Shown here: one piece after another, positions 50,923 to 59,491 of the stretch
Numbering within the stretch: position 1 is the stretch's first letter
Layout: each line of letters starts with the position of its first letter
NCBI RefSeq assembly: GCF_040545805.1
Contig: NZ_JBEPMO010000007.1
Span: 62,001 to 126,000, forward strand
Origin: Moheibacter stercoris
GTDB taxonomy: Bacteria; Bacteroidota; Bacteroidia; Flavobacteriales; Weeksellaceae
Length of the DNA stretch: 64,000 nucleotides
Direction of reading: 5' to 3'
Notes under the pieces: generated by a model
Databases searched by the model: none
Told to the model about the DNA's origin: nothing
What the model saw: only the letters and a program-made list of their open reading frames with translations
Program-made: the position numbers and the translations under genes

Positions 50923-51762
50923 ATGCAATTTGTTTCGATCAAAACTCCGCTCAATGTAAATGTCAACATCCCACATGCAGGGATTGGATGGCGTATTTTG
51001 GCGTTTTTACTCGACTTGTTTTTTATTTATGTCTACATAATTGCGATGACATATTTTTTTGTCAATATTCTGGGAATGACCTCAAGTATTCTCCATACAG
51101 ATGATCAAACCCGATATGATATCAACGTTTTTATCGAGTTTTTGTACATCATCTTACTCTTTCCCGCTCTTTTTTATTCGCTTTGGACCGAAATGCTTTT
51201 CAGAGGGCAAACGTTTGGGAAAATGATTTGCCGAATTAGAGTTGTGAAATTGGATGGATATAAAGCTGGTTTTCCTGAGTATTTCACGAGATGGATTTTC
51301 CGATTCATTGATTTCTGGACTGGTTCCTTTTTGATTCTTTTTCTCATTCCCATTTTTGGGCAAGAAATTGGCGCTGGAATTTCTGCCATGTTTTTGACTG
51401 TATCTGGTATCGTTGCGGTATTTTTTATTTCAAAAACGAAAAATTCGCAACGTTTGGGCGATATAGTGGCGGGAACAACTGTTTTAAAACTGAAAGAAAA
51501 ACATTCCATCAACATCACCATTTTGGAAGATTTAAAAGAAGATTATGTGCCAACTTATCCGCAAGTGATCCGATTGTCTGACAATGATGCGCGAATTATA
51601 AAAGATACCTTTGTTGCTGCTACCAAAAGAAAGGATTTCGTCACGGTTAAAAAACTTAGAAGGAAATTGGAAGAAGTAATGGAAATAGAATCCAATCTAT
51701 CTGATTATGAGTTTATCAATATTGTGATGAAGGATTTTAACTACTATACACAAAACCAATAG
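50923..51762 (+). CDS. RDD family membrane protein
   Basis: The protein has 279 residues. The RDD domain covers about residues 15-185, with three membrane helices and the conserved Arg/Asp residues in IGWRILAFLLDLFFIYVYII, GQTFGKMICRIRVVKLDG and RLGDIVAGTTVLKLK. An RDD-typical helix-rich cytoplasmic tail (VTVKKLRRKLEEVMEIESNL) follows. It probably works with the SpoIIM/DUF4129 products encoded divergently. AATCTTTG about 20 bases upstream is a near-match to a -7 element. Confidence 0.9.
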   Translation: MQFVSIKTPLNVNVNIPHAGIGWRILAFLLDLFFIYVYIIAMTYFFVNILGMTSSILHTDDQTRYDINVFIEFLYIILLFPALFYSLWTEMLFRGQTFGKMICRIRVVKLDGYKAGFPEYFTRWIFRFIDFWTGSFLILFLIPIFGQEIGAGISAMFLTVSGIVAVFFISKTKNSQRLGDIVAGTTVLKLKEKHSINITILEDLKEDYVPTYPQVIRLSDNDARIIKDTFVAATKRKDFVTVKKLRRKLEEVMEIESNLSDYEFINIVMKDFNYYTQNQ

Positions 51763-51785
51763 CATTGTAAGGATTTTAAATGCAA

Positions 51786-51920
51786 AAGGGATAGCAGTGG
51801 CATCCTTTTTTTGGGAAGGTGAATGAAATGGAACCTGATCCAAAAAAGATAGAACGGATAGCCCGGTCTCGTTGGCTAGAATTGAATTTTAATTTTCTGA
51901 GTTTTTTTCCAACGAGATTT
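51786..51920 (+). ncRNA. Structured intergenic element, possible flavobacterial RNA motif
   Basis: The 228-base gap 51763-51990 contains conserved-looking blocks. GGGATAGCAGTGGCATCC is followed by T7GG pairing with CCA6 (51807-51814 with 51840-51847), then GGATAGCCCGG. A perfect 9-bp inverted repeat TCTCGTTGG/CCAACGAGA (51867-51875 and 51909-51917) has a 33-nt spacer. I recall similar 'GGATAGCCCG' elements between genes in flavobacteria (a flavo-1-like motif), but I cannot verify this here. Function is unknown; it may be a small RNA, a terminator or a leader. Confidence 0.4.
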
Positions 51921-51990
51921 GCCCAAATCTTTAGAAGATAAATTGGAGTTTTGGTTGTAAGATGGTTAAATTTGAAGAAAATTTACCAAA

Positions 51991-52620
51991 TTGTACTTAG
52001 AGGAATTACGAGAAAAGCTAGAAAATTTTGACAGAGAATTGCCTGGATTGGAAGCTCAATTGAGGCTTTCGCCACCTTATCGACAAGCCTATGATTTGGA
52101 GGAAGTGAAAAAGACCAATCCTCGAATTGCCGCTGTATTGATCGTTTTGTATGAAAATGATGAAGGTGACATAGAATTTCCTGTGATTTTGCGCCATACT
52201 TATGAAGGTGTTCATTCCAATCAATATTCGCTTCCAGGCGGTTCTTTTGAGCCAGAGGACATCGATTTGGCGTATACTGCCTTGCGCGAAACGGTTGAAG
52301 AATTGGGGGTAGATGAAGATAATTTGGAAATTATTGCTCAATTGACCGAATTGTACATTCCACCGAGCAATTTTTTGGTTTATCCGTACATTGCCATTCA
52401 TCATGGATCTCCTGAATTCATGCCCGATGAAATGGAAGTTGCTGAAATTGTTCCGATTAACTTGGAAGCTTTTATGGCAGCAAGTCCTATGACATTTGAG
52501 CGAGATTTTTCTGGAAATATCGTCGATATTCCTGCGTATGAGTTGGGTGAGAATGAATTCATATGGGGAGCAACAGCAATGATCTTAAGCGAATTCGGAA
52601 CATTAATAGAAAAACTGTAA
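51991..52620 (+). CDS. Nudix hydrolase, CoA pyrophosphatase-like, TTG start
   Basis: The protein has 209 residues. The Nudix box reads LPGGSFEPEDIDLAYTALRE-TVEELG; its spacing, with PGG and extra residues before the REXXEE part, resembles the CoA-specific (YeaB/NudL) class more than the canonical box. The family hydrolyses CoA to 4'-phosphopantetheine and 3',5'-ADP. No ATG is available: a stop lies six codons upstream, so TTG at 51991 is the best start and gives the usual N-terminus (EELREKLENFDRELPGLEAQ). The acyltransferase gene follows after 33 bases. Confidence 0.85.
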   Translation: MYLEELREKLENFDRELPGLEAQLRLSPPYRQAYDLEEVKKTNPRIAAVLIVLYENDEGDIEFPVILRHTYEGVHSNQYSLPGGSFEPEDIDLAYTALRETVEELGVDEDNLEIIAQLTELYIPPSNFLVYPYIAIHHGSPEFMPDEMEVAEIVPINLEAFMAASPMTFERDFSGNIVDIPAYELGENEFIWGATAMILSEFGTLIEKL

Positions 52621-52653
52621 CTTTGCAAGTTCCAATTAAGGGTAAAATTAAAA

Positions 52654-53469
52654 ATGGCAAAGCAAAAAGCGGTTAAGAAAAATGTATACAGAGATGCTTT
52701 TGGACATCTGTATTTTCTCAAAAGATCATTGATTTTTCTTTTTGGAGGTTTCACCTATAATCGATACAATGGGTATAACAAATTAAAAGTTTCGGGTACG
52801 GAACATTTGGTGAATTTACCCAATACCAATGTGTTGTTTGTTTCCAATCACCAAACCTATTTTGCAGACGTATTTGCAATGTATCACGTTTTTTGTAGTG
52901 TGAAAAATGGGTTCATTGACACCATTAAAAATCCGGTTTATTTGTTAAATCCGAAAACAGATTTCTACTACATTGCAGCCGAAGAAACCATGAAAAATAA
53001 TTTTTTAACGAAATTATTTGCCTATACGGGTGCTATCATGGTGAAGCGAACTTGGAGAGAGGCAGGGAAAAATATCAATCGAAAAGTTGATATTTCGGAA
53101 ATTTCCAATATTGAAAAAGCCTTGCAAAATGGTTGGGTGGTTACATTTCCACAAGGAACTACCACGGCTTTTGCACCAGGTAGAAGAGGGACAGCTTTGT
53201 TGGTGAAGAAAACCAAACCAATTGTCGTTCCGGTTGTGATCGATGGATTCCGTCGTGCGTTTGATAAAAAAGGGTTGAAATTGAAAAAAATGGGCGTGAA
53301 AGCTACCATGAAATTCAAAGAACCTTTGGTTTTTGATTACGAAAACGAAGACAATGACGCCATCATGAAAAAAATTATGGATGCTATTGAGCAATCACCC
53401 GAATTTTTACGTGTCAAACCCATTGAGGAGATTTTGCAAGATCGTCAACCTCAAGATTTCTTTAGCTAA
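52654..53469 (+). CDS. PlsC-like 1-acylglycerol-3-phosphate acyltransferase family protein
   Basis: The protein has 271 residues. The family blocks are present: VSNHQTYFADVFAMYHVFCS, FPQGTTTAFAPGRRGTALLV and PIVVPVVIDGFRRAFDKKGL. The catalytic block is His-x5-Asp (NHQTYFAD) instead of the classical His-x4-Asp; this seems to be a feature of a Bacteroidota subgroup. The basic start (KQKAVKKNVYRD) suggests membrane-surface binding. It would transfer an acyl chain to a lysophospholipid or related acceptor. It ends with a hairpin terminator. Confidence 0.85.
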   Translation: MAKQKAVKKNVYRDAFGHLYFLKRSLIFLFGGFTYNRYNGYNKLKVSGTEHLVNLPNTNVLFVSNHQTYFADVFAMYHVFCSVKNGFIDTIKNPVYLLNPKTDFYYIAAEETMKNNFLTKLFAYTGAIMVKRTWREAGKNINRKVDISEISNIEKALQNGWVVTFPQGTTTAFAPGRRGTALLVKKTKPIVVPVVIDGFRRAFDKKGLKLKKMGVKATMKFKEPLVFDYENEDNDAIMKKIMDAIEQSPEFLRVKPIEEILQDRQPQDFFS

Positions 53470-53546
53470 ATAAGTTCCTAGTTTTGGATCAAGGTTGTTC
53501 TTGGTTTATTTTTTAATATTTTGATTTTTTCGAGGTAAATTTTTCC

Positions 53547-53574
53547 AAGAATTCTCCTAGGAATTTTTTCTTTT
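53547..53574 (+). terminator. Probable terminator after the acyltransferase gene
   Basis: AAGAATTC and GAATTTTT pair (one G-T) around a 6-nt loop and run into further T. It lies in the 145-base gap before mpl, where TATATTTA is only a near-match to a -7 element. Confidence 0.5.
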
Positions 53575-53614
53575 AATAGAACTTCGAATTATATTTATCC
53601 CCTAATTCGAGGAC

Positions 53615-54961
53615 ATGAAAAAAGTTCATTTTATTGCGATAGGAGGGAGTGCTATGCATAATTTAGCCATAGCTTTACATGAAAAAGGATATCAGGTTAG
53701 CGGTTCTGACGATGCTATTTTTGAACCTTCATCGACTCGACTTCAACAAAGAGGATTGTTACCAGAGCAGATGGGATGGTTTCCAGAGAAAATTACATCT
53801 GATTTGGATGCTGTTATTTTGGGAATGCATGCACATGCTGACAACCCTGAAATGTTACGAGCGCAGGAATTGGGCTTAAAAATTTATTCGTATCCAGAAT
53901 ACCTTTACGAACAATCCAAAGATAAAACACGTGTAGTCATTGCGGGTTCACACGGGAAAACTTCTATTACTTCCATGATTTTACATGTTTTACATTATCA
54001 TGAAAAGGAAGTTGATTATATGGTAGGCGCACAATTGGACGGATTTGACGTCATGGTGAAATTGACCGAAGAAAATGATTTTATGGTCATGGAAGGTGAC
54101 GAATATTTATCCTCCACACTAGATAGACGTCCGAAAATTTTGTTGTATCAGCCGAATATTGCCTTAATCAGCGGAATTGCTTGGGATCATATCAACGTTT
54201 TCCCAACCTTTGAGAATTATGTTCATCAGTTTGAATTATTCATCGATAGCATCACGCCTGGAGGCGCTTTGATATACAATCAAGATGATCCAGAAGTGGT
54301 CAAATTGGTGGAGAAAACCGAAAAACCACTGAAGAAATTTCCTTATTCGACTCCAGATTTCACGATTGAAGATGGAATTAGCTATTTACAAACCGAAGAA
54401 GGTCCGATTCCTTTGGAAGTATTTGGGAAACATAATTTAAGCAATTTAGAAGGAGCAAGGTTAATTTGCAATCAGTTGGGTGTGATGGACGAGGATTTCT
54501 ATGAAGCGATTCAAAGTTTTAAAGGAGCTTCCAAACGATTGGAATTGGTCAATCGAACGGCGGAATATGTTGCGTACAAGGATTTTGCGCATGCACCAAG
54601 TAAGGTAATTTCTACTACCAATGCTGTCAAAGAACAATTTGATCAAAAACAATTGGTTGCTTGTTTGGAATTGCACACCTATAGTAGTTTGAATCCTGAA
54701 TTTTTAGGAGAATATAAGGGTGCTTTGTCCAAAGCAGATGAGAAAATCGTGTATTATAATCCCGAAGCTTTAGCGATCAAACGTATGGCTCCTATTTCGC
54801 CTGAAGATATCCGAAATGCCTTTGGAGATGAAACAATCCAAGTTTTCACATCTTCTTCTGATTTGAAAAATCATTTGGATTCAATGGATAAATCGGGGAA
54901 AGTTTTCTTGATGATGAGTTCGGCTAATTTTGGTGGGATTGATTTAAAAGAAGTTTTTTAA
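53615..54961 (+). CDS. mpl: UDP-N-acetylmuramate ligase Mpl-type (murein tripeptide recycling)
   Basis: The protein has 448 residues. Three Mur-ligase domains are visible: the N-terminal FIAIGGSAMHNLAIALHEKG, the ATP loop GSHGKTSITSMIL (near residue 110), the central GDEYLSSTLDRRPKILLYQP and IAWDHINVF, and a C-terminal domain with DFAHAPSKV. Mpl joins the tripeptide L-Ala-D-Glu-meso-Dap to UDP-MurNAc during wall recycling. MurC or another Mur ligase is less likely because of the GSAMHN N-terminus and gene length. The 3' end overlaps the convergent 94-aa gene by 18 bases. Confidence 0.85.
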   Translation: MKKVHFIAIGGSAMHNLAIALHEKGYQVSGSDDAIFEPSSTRLQQRGLLPEQMGWFPEKITSDLDAVILGMHAHADNPEMLRAQELGLKIYSYPEYLYEQSKDKTRVVIAGSHGKTSITSMILHVLHYHEKEVDYMVGAQLDGFDVMVKLTEENDFMVMEGDEYLSSTLDRRPKILLYQPNIALISGIAWDHINVFPTFENYVHQFELFIDSITPGGALIYNQDDPEVVKLVEKTEKPLKKFPYSTPDFTIEDGISYLQTEEGPIPLEVFGKHNLSNLEGARLICNQLGVMDEDFYEAIQSFKGASKRLELVNRTAEYVAYKDFAHAPSKVISTTNAVKEQFDQKQLVACLELHTYSSLNPEFLGEYKGALSKADEKIVYYNPEALAIKRMAPISPEDIRNAFGDETIQVFTSSSDLKNHLDSMDKSGKVFLMMSSANFGGIDLKEVF

Positions 54962-55228
54962 ATACTTCGAATTGAGGCCATAAATAATCATTCCGCTTAG
55001 GACCAAAAGGATATGGATCTGATTGATGGGCACTCCATTTGGATCACCTGGTTGACCTTGATCTGTACCAAAATCGGGTTCTTCGTAGAATCCCAATTCC
55101 ATTTCTTGAAAAAACTCAATATCATTTGTCGATTCAAAAAAGGATGTCGATTCGTCTGAATATTCTTCAAAAAATTGAGCGGAACAAAAGACCGAACAAA
55201 CTAGTAAAACTGACCCAATTGCTTTCAT
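54944..55228 (-). CDS. Small signal-peptide/membrane-tail protein (94 aa), partner of the 1215-aa protein
   Basis: The protein has 94 residues. A signal peptide (SVLLVCSVFCSAQ) is followed by an acidic Phe/Glu segment (FFEEYSDESTSFFESTNDIE), then PGDPNGVPINQI, one helix (HILLVLSGMIIYGLN) and a short basic tail (SKYLKNFF). It shares the PG-x-x-x-x-PIN plus terminal helix layout with the small proteins at 43819 and 59169. It starts 8 bases after the large gene, so the two are co-transcribed. Function is unknown. Confidence 0.8.
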   Translation of the reverse strand: MKAIGSVLLVCSVFCSAQFFEEYSDESTSFFESTNDIEFFQEMELGFYEEPDFGTDQGQPGDPNGVPINQIHILLVLSGMIIYGLNSKYLKNFF

Positions 55229-55236
55229 ATCTTCGG

Positions 55237-58200
55237 TTATTTGTCATGTTGAAATTGAATTATAGGTGAGATAATTTCAGATTTTGCTATGAGATCTGAT
55301 GCACTAGGGAAATTAGTTTTCTTACGAAAATGTAGCTGAAAACGATTGTCAGAACTACCTTCAGAACAGGAAAATTGATAAGAAGAATGTTGAAGATTAT
55401 GCGAAATCTTCCATTCTGAATCCCAAATATAAATGGGGATGGATTGAAAAATTCCCAAAGGATCTTTAAGTGAAATTTGACAATTTCCCGATTCACTTAT
55501 TTTGTAACCAAGTTGAATTTCGTCAGTTTTATGAAAAGGCAATTTCTTACTTTGAATCACCAATACTATAGAATCTGAGCTTATCGAATAAAAGTTTTCA
55601 GAAGCGTTATCGTTAAGAGTTTTGGCATCGTAAAGATCAAATTTATCTTCAGCATCTTGAGAATAGGCAATGGCAATTTCAATATGATTATCAGTTGGTG
55701 ATTGAAATTCCAAATGAAATTGATTGGGTTCAGAGTTCATTCCTCGGAAATATTCCGCAAACTGATTACCGCGTTCAATTTCTGTGGTTCTCATCTCGTT
55801 TGTAAGCTGGATGTGAGTAGCAGTAGGACTTGCCCGCATTAAAAAACCTTGTCCTGGTTTTATAATTCCATTGGGTCTTTTTCCTGAAGATCCAAATCTC
55901 GGTGCAGAAATTCCAATTTGTGCAAGCGGATGATACAATGCAAAATTCTGATTGACATAGTCAGGACCTTGCTGAATCAAATCATCATTATCGGTATTGT
56001 CCCAAAACAAATAATGTGGAGAATCTTCAGCATCTTGATTGAATTGAGCTGAATTGGCTTGATACACAAGAACCAAATCCAAATTGGATGGAAACGGATT
56101 GCCAACCAAATTAAAACGCGCTCCAAGGTTTGAGAGCTGAACTTGATTTTCGGATTCTGTCAAGGATTCATTTTGAGGAATACCGACAAAAGTTGCTGTG
56201 ACTTCTGGTTGCATGGAAGTCGATCCTTTGATGGAATAGCCTTTCCCAAATTCTGATATGGGATTGGTGGAAGTTGGTAAAATGGTATAAAAATCGGTCA
56301 ATGTATTATAAACCATTACCCGATTGAGCGGAATGTCTGGATACAAATCATACAAAACTTGTTCTCGTACTGGTGAACTCCAAAAGTTGTATTGGATGTC
56401 GGGAACAATTGCGTTTCGCTTGAGTTGGATATTCCCCAGATTATTCACGCCAGGATTTTGCATCAACAAAGCATTGTTTTCAAAAACAATGGTTCCACCT
56501 AAGTTTTCCAAACCATTGAGCGCAAATAGAACATAGGGCAATTCTTCATCGGTTGATGTTGGAATGATCAAATTTCCATCATTAACTTGGGTTTTGTTCT
56601 GAACGATTAGGTCTTTTCCATTCTGAATTTTGGTGCTAATTCCTGTAAGTTTCAAATTTCCGTATCCGTTTTCCAAAACTGAAATGATTTGAATTTCCTC
56701 TTCATTTAAATTGTATTCAATTGTCGAATCATGATCCAAAATCAATTCTGCTAAAACTTCAGCATTCTTGATGGCAGAGGTGGAACTGTCAATAAATCCA
56801 GAAGGATTGGGAACTTTAAAAATTCCATTGGAAAGGACTGAAAATTTTCCAGCTTCAAGAAAGCTTAACCCAGTAAAATTGGTAGTTCCTGCTTTGACAT
56901 TGGATCCCGAAATTTCAATATTTCGATAAAGTTTAGGGTTGGATACAGCGCCAACACGAATTTGAATGGCTGAATTTCCGGTAAATTCAATTACACCATC
57001 ATTTAATTCATAGGTTCCATCCATGCGAGGCTGAACACCTCCTGTTCCAAGGATTAATCGACCGCCATTCATAATAAATTGAGTATTATTTGCAGAAGTT
57101 AAACCCAAATTATGCTGTGCGAAATTTGCAACGGCCTGATCTGAAATTTCTACAGAACCTTGTGTATGGACTCTGATTATATTTTGGGGAATTTTTTCTC
57201 CGTTTCCAGAGAATTGTATGTGGTAATAATCGAGAAGGGAACTGATCAATTGAGATTCATCTGCATAATAATCTACTTTTGAGCCTTCTAAAAGGTTTAA
57301 TTTTCCTAAATCATATTGAACAATGGCAGAACCAGCACCAAATAATCCTCCCGTATGGCGAGTTCTTATTTCGCCTTTGTCGTGCACAAATATTCCGCCT
57401 GAAGTTGTGTTTTCGATGCGCAGATTGTGGATATCCAAAGAACCATAAATCTGAATGTCACCATGCATTCGGTGGATGATATCATTCTGTTGATTTTGAT
57501 TGGTGAAGAGTTGAACTTCGGCATCTTCTTTCACAGTTAAACCATTGGGGATTTTGAATTTGTTGTTTTGGATGCTGATTTGGATGGATCCATCTAAATA
57601 AGGCTCATGAAGGGCATTTCCCAAATACAAATTGCCCGAATCAAATTCTTGGAAAACCAATCCATTTCCTTGAATTCCTCCTAGAATGGTTTTTTCTCCT
57701 GAAAACCCAAAACCAAATTCAGCACCTTCGGCTACGTCTAAGATACAATTCAAAACATTGTTCTCATCTGAACCAAAAGAATACTTAGGAGTTGTGAGAA
57801 TTCGGAAAATGGGCAAAGCTTCTTCATCGGTTCTTCGAAAGAAATCTCGATCAATCGTGGTGGTTGAACCTAAAACGGTATAAGGATTGTCCCATTCGAC
57901 AATGCTGTGATGTTCGAAACTAAAAAAGCCTGTATTCACGCCAATGTACCGATTGCCGAAGGCGGTTCCACCGCCCATTTCGGGTCCAGCAATTAATTTT
58001 CCACCTGTTTCAATTAATCCTTTGGATTGAAAATTAGGAGATGTTCCATTGGTGTTGACGAGAAAATTCCCTCCGTTTTTGACTCGAACTTCAATTTCCT
58101 CATCGCCCAAAACGGAATAGGTTGTATTTCCTGATATTTCCAATGTTCCAAATATCTCCAGATTGGTCAATTCAATTTGAGGAGAATTCACTTCTATATG

Positions 58201-58884
58201 ATGATCGGACAAAATGAAAACCTTGGATGCAAGAGCATTCGGATATAAAAATGAAGGTTGAAATGTTCCTTCCAAACCTGTTGGAGAAGATTCCCAAGTA
58301 TTGGGATTACTCCAAGAACCTGATTGTTTCGACCGATAAAAATCGGTGTGTGCGCCAACAAAATTATTGCAGATTAATTGAATATTATCAATAAAAGCTC
58401 TTTTTGAAGAAGTGGAAATACTGAGAGTTGAATTGACTGGGACAGCCGCAAAATGAAGGGTGATGGATTCAAAGGAATCTGCCATATTTGCTGTATAACT
58501 TTTGGTATAGGTTGTACCTCCTAAACTAATCAGCAAATCACCTTCAACATTTGTCCAACCTTTGACATCCAAAGTTAGAGTTGTATTGCCGCTTATCTCA
58601 TCCAAAATTTTGGATGTTATAGAACCAGAATTTGTACTATTTCCTATTCTGATTGCTCCTCCCGCTTGATAAACGAGATTGTAGTTTGTGAAATTTTCAT
58701 TTCCAGACCAGGAGGTATTAGAACCGTTTATAGTGGTATTATTTCCAGAAGTGATTTCGTTAAAATCTTCGAAAAAACAAATGTTTGGATTTTGCACGTC
58801 AAAAGAATTGGATTCTTGGGCGAATATTTGGTAATTAAAAATTTGGTTGCCCAAAAACAGAAGACAGTAGAAAAGTGGCTTCAT
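55237..58884 (-). CDS. Large secreted surface protein without a visible T9SS tail
   Basis: The protein has 1215 residues with a signal peptide (LFYCLLFLGNQIFNYQIFAQ). An N-terminal jelly-roll-like region (CFFEDFNEITSGNNTTINGS) precedes a long repeat-rich beta region. The shared C-terminal module follows: NFWSSPVREQVLYDLYPDIP near 833, VGNPFPSNLDLVLVYQANS near 926 and NGIIKPGQGFLMRAS. The chain stops about 20 residues after RFQLHFR, where the 59.5-kb paralogue continues with a 75-residue type A sorting domain. So T9SS sorting is not obvious, or uses another signal. The 94-aa gene follows after 8 bases. Function is unknown; adhesion is only a guess. Confidence 0.8.
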   Translation of the reverse strand: MKPLFYCLLFLGNQIFNYQIFAQESNSFDVQNPNICFFEDFNEITSGNNTTINGSNTSWSGNENFTNYNLVYQAGGAIRIGNSTNSGSITSKILDEISGNTTLTLDVKGWTNVEGDLLISLGGTTYTKSYTANMADSFESITLHFAAVPVNSTLSISTSSKRAFIDNIQLICNNFVGAHTDFYRSKQSGSWSNPNTWESSPTGLEGTFQPSFLYPNALASKVFILSDHHIEVNSPQIELTNLEIFGTLEISGNTTYSVLGDEEIEVRVKNGGNFLVNTNGTSPNFQSKGLIETGGKLIAGPEMGGGTAFGNRYIGVNTGFFSFEHHSIVEWDNPYTVLGSTTTIDRDFFRRTDEEALPIFRILTTPKYSFGSDENNVLNCILDVAEGAEFGFGFSGEKTILGGIQGNGLVFQEFDSGNLYLGNALHEPYLDGSIQISIQNNKFKIPNGLTVKEDAEVQLFTNQNQQNDIIHRMHGDIQIYGSLDIHNLRIENTTSGGIFVHDKGEIRTRHTGGLFGAGSAIVQYDLGKLNLLEGSKVDYYADESQLISSLLDYYHIQFSGNGEKIPQNIIRVHTQGSVEISDQAVANFAQHNLGLTSANNTQFIMNGGRLILGTGGVQPRMDGTYELNDGVIEFTGNSAIQIRVGAVSNPKLYRNIEISGSNVKAGTTNFTGLSFLEAGKFSVLSNGIFKVPNPSGFIDSSTSAIKNAEVLAELILDHDSTIEYNLNEEEIQIISVLENGYGNLKLTGISTKIQNGKDLIVQNKTQVNDGNLIIPTSTDEELPYVLFALNGLENLGGTIVFENNALLMQNPGVNNLGNIQLKRNAIVPDIQYNFWSSPVREQVLYDLYPDIPLNRVMVYNTLTDFYTILPTSTNPISEFGKGYSIKGSTSMQPEVTATFVGIPQNESLTESENQVQLSNLGARFNLVGNPFPSNLDLVLVYQANSAQFNQDAEDSPHYLFWDNTDNDDLIQQGPDYVNQNFALYHPLAQIGISAPRFGSSGKRPNGIIKPGQGFLMRASPTATHIQLTNEMRTTEIERGNQFAEYFRGMNSEPNQFHLEFQSPTDNHIEIAIAYSQDAEDKFDLYDAKTLNDNASENFYSISSDSIVLVIQSKKLPFHKTDEIQLGYKISESGNCQISLKDPLGIFQSIPIYIWDSEWKISHNLQHSSYQFSCSEGSSDNRFQLHFRKKTNFPSASDLIAKSEIISPIIQFQHDK

Positions 58885-59033
58885 ATTTTGAGATTTTAGG
58901 TTTAAGATTTCAGTTCATCCAAACAAAGTTTGGCAGAAATAGGTATTCTTCTAATCGGGAAGAAGTAGGGAGCTAGTAAATCGTTATTAAGGTATGAAAA
59001 GATAGATAAATCTAAAAGTTTTAAATGTTTAAT

Positions 59034-59066
59034 AAAAAAAATCCCAATCACAAGGATTGGGATTTT
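59034..59066 (-). terminator. Intrinsic terminator after the 93-aa gene and orphan tail
   Basis: The stem is AAAATCCCAATC/GATTGGGATTTT with a 5-nt loop. On the minus strand it is followed by seven T. It ends transcripts coming from the 59.5-kb pair. The rest of 58885-59033 shows no clear promoter for the 1215-aa gene. Confidence 0.85.
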
Positions 59067-59080
59067 CGGGACTTGGTTTG

Positions 59081-59161
59081 CTAATTTCTATGTCTAGAAA
59101 GAAAATAACCGCCCAATATAACTCCTAACACTGATAGATACATTTGCCAATGGTTCACTGG
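59081..59161 (-). pseudogene. Orphan C-terminal tail of a small membrane-tail protein
   Basis: The minus strand translates to PVNHWQMYLSVLGVILGGYF-LSRHRN, then a stop. This is the PIN/membrane-helix/SR-tail of the 93-aa neighbour (PINNYWLLMLVGFFIGGIYM-SR), but out of frame with it and starting 7 bases after that gene's stop. A TAA lies two codons upstream, so no signal peptide or start is available. It looks like the remnant of a duplicated small gene, or a spare tail. It is too short to be called as an ordinary ORF. Confidence 0.6.
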
Positions 59162-59168
59162 AAATTAT

Positions 59169-59450
59169 TTAAGATTTGCTAGAATGAGGTTTTGTCCTCG
59201 ACATATAAATTCCACCAATAAAAAATCCAACCAGCATTAATAACCAATAATTATTGATGGGTACTGGATCATCTGTGTCTCCAGGATGTGGATCGGGTAT
59301 AGTAGTTAAACCTTGGTCGGGTTCATCAAAAAATTCATATTCGTTACTGGATTGGGCATATTTTTCCTCATATTCCGAATGTTCAGATTTGAAAAATTGT
59401 CCAAAACTTATAGTAGAGATGAAAATGCTTAGTATGACTAATTTTTTCAT
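59169..59450 (-). CDS. Small signal-peptide/membrane-tail protein (93 aa), partner of the T9SS protein at 59.5 kb
   Basis: The protein has 93 residues. A signal peptide (LVILSIFISTISFGQ) precedes an acidic/aromatic segment (EHSEYEEKYAQSSNEYEFFD), a Pro/Asp linker (DPHPGDTDDPVPINNY), one helix (WLLMLVGFFIGGIYM) and the basic tail SRTKPHSSKS. The layout matches the small proteins at 43819 and 54944. It starts 41 bases after the large gene. Its tail is repeated as the orphan remnant directly downstream. Function is unknown. Confidence 0.8.
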   Translation of the reverse strand: MKKLVILSIFISTISFGQFFKSEHSEYEEKYAQSSNEYEFFDEPDQGLTTIPDPHPGDTDDPVPINNYWLLMLVGFFIGGIYMSRTKPHSSKS

Positions 59451-59491
59451 GTTTAAGAGATTTAATTGGGGAAACCGAAAGTTCCCTTTTT

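Noticed and set aside
51181..51363. Minus-strand open frames across the RDD gene
   Set aside because: The RDD motifs on the plus strand are unambiguous, and these frames lack any signature.
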